DNA from: Farysia itapuensis | Lineage: Eukaryota > Basidiomycota > Ustilaginomycetes > Ustilaginales > Ustilaginaceae | Length of the DNA: 64,000 bases | Assembly (NCBI GenBank): GCA_023212645.1 | Contig: JALBYC010000004.1 | Coordinates: forward strand, 682,001-746,000 | Reading direction: 5' to 3' | Shown: positions 57,321-64,000 of the stretch, in pieces | Position numbering within the stretch: the first letter of the stretch is position 1 | Layout of the letters: each line of letters begins with the position of its first letter | Made by a program: the position numbers and the translations under genes | Notes under the pieces: generated by a model | What the model was told of the DNA's origin: nothing | Seen by the model: the letters and a program-made list of their open reading frames with translations, nothing else | Database searches by the model: none

Positions 57321-58649
57321 CTATTGGACAAAGGCTGCCGCACAGCTGAGCAAGCCGAGATCCTTTTGCAACTTGCCGATATTGGTGGTGGCTGAGTTTG
57401 TTGTTTTGGCACGCCGTTGTGGTTCTTGCAGCATGCAGGCATTCAGTGCCTGTTGGGTTTCAGACAGTCTGAATGGATCGTCCTCTGCAGTGTTGGTTAA
57501 AGAGGTAGGGGTGGATTTGGGCTTGACAGCGCCAAAGAACTTGGAAATGGCCACCGGTTCGTCGGTCCATTTGACCTTGTATGCCCTGGTCACCGTGCTG
57601 CCGGGTTTGGGAACAGGGAGGGGAGTGCCAAACAGCGAGGTCGCTGGCGTCGCTACGGCGTCGTTATCTACAACGAACGAGTTGGAGCGCGAGAGCGAGC
57701 GTGTTGTGCTCCCATTCGCCTTGAGTGGCACAACGGTATTGGCAGAGGGCAATTTGAGCTTGTCCTCCAGCATGGTTTTCGCCGTGGCCCAGGAGAAGCG
57801 AACAATGCCTGGCCAGCCAAACACGGGATCCAAGGTACGTTTGAGGTAGGCTACGGTATTCGGGTCACCTGGGTAACCACTGCCCAGTGCACCCAGATTG
57901 GCCCATACATCTTTGCCAACAGCAGCTTCTGCGTACTGCCAGTGTTCAATGCAGCGATCGCGAGTGACTTTCGCGGCGATACTGGCGGCTCCCACGATGG
58001 GGTAGATTGCATCGGCTTTGCTCGTGACGGTCCATTTGATGTGTGGATGTTTGGGGAAGTGAGAGCTGAGCAGTCGGCTGTAGCTTTTGGGATCTCCCAC
58101 TGTGTCGACGTAGATTTCGGTGACGTCGACGCCTGCTGCGAGGACTCCGGCGATGAGCTCAACGGTAGCCTGACTCGACTGAGCGTTGAGATTGACCGGC
58201 CTCCGTCGCAGCATTCCTGCTGATATGTCTTGTGGACTCATCACGCGGACCGCCCAGCCAAGATGGTCACCTTCTGATATCAGCGAGCCTAGCAACGTGT
58301 CTCGTCGTTCGGCCGTCAACGCCTTGGAGTCGGCAAAGCCAACCTCCTTGAGCTCAGCATCGTGGTAGGAGAGTGGACAGTACGCAATGCCATACACCAA
58401 CGGCCCCAGTACCGGTCCCCTCCCTGCTTCGTCGACGCCCAAGACGCACGGCACTTTTCCGCTGCCACTCTCGTCGTCCCTCTTGGAGCAATGGACCGGC
58501 ACAGCCGATGCATACGTATATGAGTTGGTGATTGGTCCCACCGGCTCGGACGGAATTGGTGGCGCACTCGGCAATACAGCTGCTTCCACCGGTGTCTCTG
58601 CTTCTGCAATATCGTCTGACGTTTGCGTGCTCGCCTTTCTCTTTGGCAT
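57321..58649 (-). CDS. RNH201: ribonuclease H2 catalytic subunit A
   Basis: 442 residues. It cuts RNA in RNA-DNA hybrids and removes single ribonucleotides from DNA. The type 2 RNase H core (about 66-297) contains Asp73-Glu74 (VDEAGRGPVLGP), Asp182 (YVDTVGDP) and Asp213 (KADAIYPIVGAASIAAK), the four metal ligands. There is a Ser/Pro-rich N-terminal extension and a long C-terminal tail. In that tail PVAISKFFGAVKPKS (366-379) resembles a PCNA-interacting motif, normally seen in the B subunit of RNase H2. The core is otherwise complete. Head-to-head with RRP6 across 180 bp. Confidence 0.93.
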   Translation of the reverse strand: MPKRKASTQTSDDIAEAETPVEAAVLPSAPPIPSEPVGPITNSYTYASAVPVHCSKRDDESGSGKVPCVLGVDEAGRGPVLGPLVYGIAYCPLSYHDAELKEVGFADSKALTAERRDTLLGSLISEGDHLGWAVRVMSPQDISAGMLRRRPVNLNAQSSQATVELIAGVLAAGVDVTEIYVDTVGDPKSYSRLLSSHFPKHPHIKWTVTSKADAIYPIVGAASIAAKVTRDRCIEHWQYAEAAVGKDVWANLGALGSGYPGDPNTVAYLKRTLDPVFGWPGIVRFSWATAKTMLEDKLKLPSANTVVPLKANGSTTRSLSRSNSFVVDNDAVATPATSLFGTPLPVPKPGSTVTRAYKVKWTDEPVAISKFFGAVKPKSTPTSLTNTAEDDPFRLSETQQALNACMLQEPQRRAKTTNSATTNIGKLQKDLGLLSCAAAFVQ

Positions 58650-58829
58650 GTTGTGTGTGTTGGTCGTGATCAGGCACGCTCACTATACGCGTCAAGTTGG
58701 TGTTGCTCTTTTGCGCTTTTGCTCTTTTGCTTGTGCCATGTTAGAGTCGCGCTATATGCACATAAATTTCAGAAAAATAAAAAAGCAATTTCTTGACTTT
58801 CTTCCACTGACCAACACAGAGATCCAAGC
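58650..58829. promoter_or_regulatory. 180-bp bidirectional promoter RNH201 / RRP6
   Basis: It lies between opposite starts. A short AT-rich stretch lies at 58760-58790. No TATA box is clear. Confidence 0.45.
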
Positions 58830-61640
58830 ATGGCTACCGATCCAGGCAGTCCATCGTCGTCCTCTTCCAACGTAGCAGACCCAAAGGAGGATGTGTCGGC
58901 ATATCTGCTTCGCTTGCAGTCGGCGTTGCAGCCCTTGACTCGCGATGCTGCCCAATTGCCGAGCCATGGTGATCTGGCTTTTCACCGGAGCATGGACAGG
59001 AAGCTGGCCAAGAAGCTGGACACTGAGGCCGACCGCATACTGCAGCGCATTACAGAGCTCGCCGGATGGATAGCTGCCGATCCTCGTGCGCCGCAAGTAC
59101 CGCTGTTGGCTGACAAGGCCAAGCGCAAAGCAGAGCTGACTCATGCCGACGTCGCTACCAAGGAGAGCTTCTCCTCGAATCTCGGCGAGCTGGTGGATCA
59201 TCTGCTCGAAAGCGCCGACACCTGTCTTGACGAGTACGCCGGCAAACTGGCACCGCGCAATCTGACCAATGCTTCGGAAGCTGCTGAAGCATCAAAGTCG
59301 CAGTCCGGTGAGGCAAAGTCGCTGCCCAAGGTCGGTCCTTTACCCAGCCGCATCCTCAACGCACCCATATCCCCACCACCTCAGCGTTTGTTCACCACAC
59401 AGCCGGACAACTCGCCCGATACACCTTGGTCTCGCAAGCTCAAGTTTGGTAAACCCAATGCGCTGGTTCCGCTTGGTCATGTCAACCAGCCAATGGCCAG
59501 CGCGGACGGACAGGCACCGCTTCGTGGGCCACGACGAGGCGTATATTGCGCAGAAGGCGATCCACTCGACAACCCGTACTACCACGAAATCATGCACGCC
59601 ACTCCGCCCTTGAGCGCTCTTTCCAGACCAGATCCACACTATAAGGACCACCCGCCACCGCCCATCAACGAAAAGGACCCTTCGCTGTCGACCGACTCTT
59701 CGCCCTTCATTTGGGTCAACACCAAACAGCAGATTGAAGCGCTGCGTGATCATTTGGACGAAGACCGTGTGACAGAGATTGCCATCGATCTAGAGCACCA
59801 CTCTTTCCGCACGTACCAGGGCATCGTCTGTCTTATGCAGCTCTCCACACGCTGGGGAGACTGGATCATCGATACCCTCGCTGACGAAGTCCGCGAGAAT
59901 GCAGAACTACTCAACTCCTCCTTTACCAACCCGGCCAAAGTCAAAGTGCTGCACGGCGCAAACCATGACGTGCTCTGGCTGCAGCGCGACCTCGGGCTTT
60001 ACCTCGTGAATCTGTTTGACACGTATCATGCCACCAACGTGCTCGTATTCCCCAGTCATGGGCTCAACTACCTCATGGCACGCTACTGCGACTTTGACGC
60101 CGACAAACGCTACCAGCTTGCAGATTGGCGTATCCGTCCCTTGCCCAAAGAAATGCTCTACTATGCGCGCAGTGATACCCACACTTTGCTCTACATATAC
60201 GACAACTTGCGGCATGAATTGATGGAAGCAGGCGGCGTCGACGCCATCCGTCAAGTATTCACTCGCAGCAAGGATGTGGCAAACGCGGTGTATGCCAAGG
60301 AAGAGTGGGATGCAGAGGGCGAGACGCGCGAAGGATGGCGCACTCTCTGGCGCCGATGGGGTGGTGAAGCAGCCCTCGGCACCGAGAACCGCACGCAACT
60401 CAGCGACATGAAGAAGGAAGAACGCCTGGTCCGCGCCCTGCATCAGTGGAGGGACGGCGTCGCCCGCCAAGAAGACGAGTCTCCACGCTACGTGCTCAAC
60501 GCCAACAACCTCATGCAACTCGCCGCCCGCGCGCCCACAACGCCGGAAGGCGTGCTCACATGCATCCCACCCAACGCCGCCATCCTCAAGAAACGCACAA
60601 AGGACATTGCCGCCCTCATTGCACAAAACCTAGCTGCATGGGAAGCCGATTGCCAAAATCGCGAGCAGCGAAAGCAGCAACAGCTCGCCCAAGGGCTTGT
60701 GGAGAGCAGTGTCGCACTCGACAGCATGGATGTGGATCTTGGCCAGGCTGTTGCTCGACCCGCCGCTGAAGGCCAGTCCAGCATCTCGGCGCAAAGCAGA
60801 GTAGCAGCCTCTCTACCCCCCGTCGACGCGTCCGTATGGAACCCCTCGGCACAGCCAACTTTGACCGCAGCTCCGTCGAAGTCGCTCTTCGGTGGAGCTA
60901 TGCGCTCCTTGGCTTCAGGCCTCTTTGGCAACCGCTCAAAAAGCGCCACCGCCCCCGCATCGTCTGTGGGAGCGACGCAACCTCTCACGTCTTCATCGTC
61001 AAAATTGTTTGGTGGCCAGGCGTTGGCCCGCCGCCCATCGGCGCGCTTAGTACTGGAAAAAGTAGAGTCAGTCAAGGCTACGTTTGCGAGCGAGGTGGCG
61101 AGTGTCCTTCGCGCGGGTGCTTCCCCTGCCGAACAAGTTGCAGCGACGGCGGTGGTGGAGCAGCCAAAGCTCGAGCCAGAGACGATCGCATTTGTGCCAC
61201 TTTCCGAGCGCACAACCACCACCACCACCACTACCACCCCCGCCGACGAAGACGATGACGACGAGCCGGCTGAGACTAAAGAAGACTACATCATCGTCTC
61301 ATCCGCCAAGCACAAGTCGAAGAAACACCCAACCGCCAACACTGCAGGCGATAGGAAGAAGAAGAAACGCAAATCTCCAGCGGACGCTACGGCAGAGAAG
61401 CCGGCCAAGACGGCCAAAACTCTCTACGCGGGCGAGTTTGACTTTTCCACCCGGCCCAACGGCACAACGTCGTCACAATTTGAAACGACGCCTGAAGTAG
61501 CGTCGACGGCAGCAGCGGCGGCGTCTAAGCCAGGGAAGGGCAAAGCTTCGCGCAGTAAAGCAGATGCGACGACGCCCGCTTCGTTCCGACAGCCTCGTGA
61601 TCGGGCCAGAAAGAACGTCGGTGCCGGTGCTACGTTGTAA
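58830..61640 (+). CDS. RRP6: nuclear exosome 3'-5' exoribonuclease Rrp6 (EXOSC10)
   Basis: 936 residues, longer than yeast Rrp6 (733). An N-terminal PMC2NT-type helical domain (about 15-130) and a linker precede the DEDDy exonuclease (about 285-460): Asp320 and Glu322 in AIDLEHH, Asp380 in GANHDVLWL, and Tyr445/Asp449 in YARSDTHTLLY. An HRDC domain follows (about 530-615; RLVRALHQWRDGVARQEDES). The C-terminal 300 residues are low-complexity with a His/Thr-repeat stretch (TTTTTTTPADEDDDDE) and Lys-rich blocks near 830-850. Rrp6 trims and degrades nuclear RNA with the exosome. Confidence 0.94.
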   Translation: MATDPGSPSSSSSNVADPKEDVSAYLLRLQSALQPLTRDAAQLPSHGDLAFHRSMDRKLAKKLDTEADRILQRITELAGWIAADPRAPQVPLLADKAKRKAELTHADVATKESFSSNLGELVDHLLESADTCLDEYAGKLAPRNLTNASEAAEASKSQSGEAKSLPKVGPLPSRILNAPISPPPQRLFTTQPDNSPDTPWSRKLKFGKPNALVPLGHVNQPMASADGQAPLRGPRRGVYCAEGDPLDNPYYHEIMHATPPLSALSRPDPHYKDHPPPPINEKDPSLSTDSSPFIWVNTKQQIEALRDHLDEDRVTEIAIDLEHHSFRTYQGIVCLMQLSTRWGDWIIDTLADEVRENAELLNSSFTNPAKVKVLHGANHDVLWLQRDLGLYLVNLFDTYHATNVLVFPSHGLNYLMARYCDFDADKRYQLADWRIRPLPKEMLYYARSDTHTLLYIYDNLRHELMEAGGVDAIRQVFTRSKDVANAVYAKEEWDAEGETREGWRTLWRRWGGEAALGTENRTQLSDMKKEERLVRALHQWRDGVARQEDESPRYVLNANNLMQLAARAPTTPEGVLTCIPPNAAILKKRTKDIAALIAQNLAAWEADCQNREQRKQQQLAQGLVESSVALDSMDVDLGQAVARPAAEGQSSISAQSRVAASLPPVDASVWNPSAQPTLTAAPSKSLFGGAMRSLASGLFGNRSKSATAPASSVGATQPLTSSSSKLFGGQALARRPSARLVLEKVESVKATFASEVASVLRAGASPAEQVAATAVVEQPKLEPETIAFVPLSERTTTTTTTTTPADEDDDDEPAETKEDYIIVSSAKHKSKKHPTANTAGDRKKKKRKSPADATAEKPAKTAKTLYAGEFDFSTRPNGTTSSQFETTPEVASTAAAAASKPGKGKASRSKADATTPASFRQPRDRARKNVGAGATL

Positions 61641-61792
61641 CTCCTTCACTTCGCACACACGCTCGCAACTGTTTAGGGTTCATTATACTAATAGCATTTA
61701 TCGTGTACAAAGAGAGTAAAGTGTTCCAGTGTGGTCGAAAAAGAAAAACAATTGTTCATGGTGGCGAGAAGAGGGGATGATGAGCGGGGGGT

Positions 61793-63586
61793 TTAGGGAG
61801 CGGAGCAGTTGGGGATGGTGAGGCCGTCTTTGAGCTGTTTATCGCTGGTAAAGAGGCCCCAGTGAGCTTCAACGCCGCCGTACAGGGGGTCCTTCCAGGG
61901 CTCGTCAAAGGCTTCAAAGATGAAGCTGGGCTGGAGGTTGAGCGAGGTGACGTTGGTGTTGGATTGACAGACAAAGGTGGCTAGGAATTCGTTGAGTTCG
62001 GCAATGCCGGCGGTGGCGCCTTCGTACGTCATGTAGGCCGTAGCATTGGCGCCAGTGGGCCAGCCGGCCTCGGCGACGTAAAGTGTCGGTTTGTTCGGCG
62101 CCAACAATGCCGTACTAGGAGCATTCGTATTCGTGTACTCCCAAATCCACCCGGCCGCCTGGTCTACAGGCAAGCCACCAAACCATGGGTGCACGTTGGC
62201 CATGATATAGTCAGCACCCGTCGCGAGCGTCGTCGTAACCATCGACCCGGCATCGGCCGTACCGACCGGCAAGACTTTGCCCAAATTCGGCAGCGCCTGA
62301 ATGGTCGTGTTCACCGTCTGGATTTTGGCCAAGAGATCGGTGACACTCCCGCCGTTGAGCAGGTACTCGTTGCCGACCGTTACGCCGGCAATGTGGTCTG
62401 TGCCGTAGGCGGTGATGGCGTCGGTAATTTCCTGCACCTGGCGCGAAAAGGTATCGGCATCATCATCGACCCAGACGGCGAGAAAGACCTGCATGTCGAC
62501 CTTGGTCTCTCGAATGGCCTCGAGTACGAGCTGCGACGTGTTGCAGTCCGCACCATACAGCCGCAACCTGGTAGTCAGCTGCGACATGATCTGGATATCC
62601 TCCGTCACGTTGGCCTGTGTCGCACCACAGCCGGGATACTGTGCATTAAAGGGGGTATAACACAGCCCATACATGCTCTGATGCAGTCGGTCGTCCTTTG
62701 TAAAGACACTGGGATCGTTCGGGTTGCTCTGCACTGCACCGGCTGTTTTCTTGCCGTTGCTTCCCGCCACCGTCGAGCCCGAGGTGGAAGGGAGGGACGA
62801 ATTAACTGCATTGCGCGTGGCGAAAAAGATAATGATGGCAAACACCACGGCAGCACCAAAGGAGCCACTGCCGATTAGCCAGTACTTTTGCTTGCGCGTC
62901 AGGTTGAAGCGCGAAGCTTTTGCTGCGCTTGTGAATTCGTACGGTTCTCCCGAAGCGGCGAGTGCTGCCTGCTTGCGGCTGATGTAGCGCTCTCGTTTGT
63001 GTGCTAGGGACGCCTCGCTGCCGGCTTCTGCCAGATTGGCATACGCGGCCGAGGGACTCTTGGTCAAACCCCAGGCATCCTGATCCTCGTCGTCTGAGTA
63101 AGCACCGTCGTGGCCGTAGTGATGGTCGACGCTCTCGGTGGCAGCGTGGTCGTCGTACATCTGAGGCTGGTAGTAGGAAGTGCGATTGGCAGTGGGTGTG
63201 TGGTAGAGCGAGTCTCGGCTGTCAAAGGTGGGGAGAAAGGTGTCTTGTCTCCCACCATACGAGTGACGATTCGACGGGTAGGGGCTGGCAAAGCCGACAG
63301 GAGGCTGGGAGGAGGAGGAAGAGGAGAGGATGCCACTCGGCGCTGGATGCAATTCCTGCATCTCGTTTCTGTCGTACCCGTAGCCGAAGCCAGCCTCGCT
63401 CTTCCGGGGCGAGGCATATGGCGAGGCATACGGACTTGCTGGCGTAACAGCATCATGGTGCGGATAAGGAGAAGCTGAATGCTCGGTGCTCAGCAGATGC
63501 GGAGCAGGAACTCCAGCGGCTGAATCCCAGTAGTCGGTAGTATCTGCATCCACACCCACTGGTGCGGCCGGATATCTCGCTGGCAT
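61793..63586 (-). CDS. GH17 glucan endo-1,3-beta-glucosidase, membrane-anchored (BtgC-like)
   Basis: 597 residues. A long cytosolic Ser/Tyr/Asp-rich N-terminal part (1-233) is followed by one membrane helix (about 235-258; YWLIGSGSFGAAVVFAIIIF) and then an extracellular GH17 barrel, so the protein is type II. Glu407 in VTVGNEYLLNGG is the acid/base and Glu506 in VAEAGWPTG the nucleophile. Family blocks RLYGADCN and ADYIMANVHPWFGG are present. It should cut beta-1,3-glucan in the wall during growth or septation, like Aspergillus BtgC. Tail-to-tail with RRP6, 152 bp apart. Confidence 0.9.
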   Translation of the reverse strand: MPARYPAAPVGVDADTTDYWDSAAGVPAPHLLSTEHSASPYPHHDAVTPASPYASPYASPRKSEAGFGYGYDRNEMQELHPAPSGILSSSSSSQPPVGFASPYPSNRHSYGGRQDTFLPTFDSRDSLYHTPTANRTSYYQPQMYDDHAATESVDHHYGHDGAYSDDEDQDAWGLTKSPSAAYANLAEAGSEASLAHKRERYISRKQAALAASGEPYEFTSAAKASRFNLTRKQKYWLIGSGSFGAAVVFAIIIFFATRNAVNSSLPSTSGSTVAGSNGKKTAGAVQSNPNDPSVFTKDDRLHQSMYGLCYTPFNAQYPGCGATQANVTEDIQIMSQLTTRLRLYGADCNTSQLVLEAIRETKVDMQVFLAVWVDDDADTFSRQVQEITDAITAYGTDHIAGVTVGNEYLLNGGSVTDLLAKIQTVNTTIQALPNLGKVLPVGTADAGSMVTTTLATGADYIMANVHPWFGGLPVDQAAGWIWEYTNTNAPSTALLAPNKPTLYVAEAGWPTGANATAYMTYEGATAGIAELNEFLATFVCQSNTNVTSLNLQPSFIFEAFDEPWKDPLYGGVEAHWGLFTSDKQLKDGLTIPNCSAP

Positions 63587-64000
63587 GGTGCGTCAGGGAA
63601 CAAGGGGGAGGGGAGGCTGAAAAGCGGGAGGAGGATGTGGTAGAGCAGCAAGGGTTGACAAGAGGGACGAGCTCCAGGGATCCAAGGGCCAGGCACGGAC
63701 TTCCGTCTGCGCCTTTCCGGCACCTGTCCTACCACTACGCAAGCAGGGGCAGTGTTGGATAGGGGTTCTACGCGTCCCACTCACACCAACTTCTATTTGG
63801 CCGCAATTCCGCAAACAAGATCGGGAACACAATCTCGTAGATCGCGATTAATGACATAAGCACATGTCAGCACCCATGGCGCGCGAAGAAAAAGCGGCTT
63901 TGAAATTGGTCGTCTGCCCCCTCTCTCTTGCTTGTCATTGCGCCTTCGAGTGAGAGAGCATGCTGCGGTCAATAGCAGGCACACTAGCCTCGACGGCGAG
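63587..64000. other. 5' flank of the GH17 gene to the window edge
   Basis: 414 bp. Purine-rich on the plus strand at 63590-63640, that is a pyrimidine-rich leader for the minus-strand gene. No further gene recognised. Confidence 0.4.

Overview
The window is nuclear DNA of a basidiomycete fungus, most likely a smut or smut-related yeast (Ustilaginaceae: Ustilago, Sporisorium or Pseudozyma/Moesziomyces type). This is an inference from compact gene spacing, moderate GC, mostly intronless genes with short (about 50-75 nt) GT-AG introns where introns occur, and basidiomycete-type protein sequences. I recognise 36 protein genes, 12 of them spliced. The splice junctions given were worked out by hand from donor, branch and acceptor sites plus reading phase. 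I found no tRNA, rRNA, transposon or CRISPR array.

Layout. 1-2000: the 5' part of an Asp/Glu/hydantoin racemase-like gene running off the left edge, and an unknown signal-peptide/membrane protein. 2300-14400: AIP1, a mitochondrial-type soluble double-ABC ATPase, a wax-synthase/MBOAT protein, a small GPI-type wall protein, a triose-phosphate-translocator-family transporter, a UBE2J-type ER ubiquitin-conjugating enzyme, RAI1 and GNA1. 15100-25300: an alpha-glucoside-type sugar permease followed by a Zn2Cys6 regulator, a Gfo/Idh/MocA oxidoreductase, an ELO-type fatty acid elongase and a peroxisomal (SKL) alpha-methylacyl-CoA racemase.

25500-38700 is the accessory-looking part. It holds two tandem heme-thiolate peroxygenases, a glutamine-synthetase-like ligase divergent from an aldehyde dehydrogenase (shared promoter with three GATA-type sites), an eight-intron SDR, a salicylate-hydroxylase-like flavoprotein, a second small GPI-type protein, and a secreted precursor made of alternating Kex2-bounded repeats. 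The ligase, dehydrogenase, SDR and flavoprotein could together catabolise an amine or aromatic amine, in a way reminiscent of bacterial gamma-glutamylation pathways. The repeat precursor is the most novel-looking item: its repeat copies differ only at synonymous positions. A gene-poor stretch follows, containing a four-exon 61-residue QCR9 gene.

41600-64000 is dense housekeeping: an Ivy1-like protein, an alpha/beta hydrolase, OLA1 (with a possible mitochondrial N-terminal extension), purine nucleoside phosphorylase, PDB1, casein kinase 2 beta, a secreted sedolisin, then four RNA/RNA-DNA processing genes in a row (FAL1, PRP9/SF3A3, RNase H2A, RRP6) and a GH17 glucanase. Head-to-head pairs share promoters of about 160-350 bp, and several tail-to-tail pairs are only 23-46 bp apart, so overlapping 3' ends are expected.
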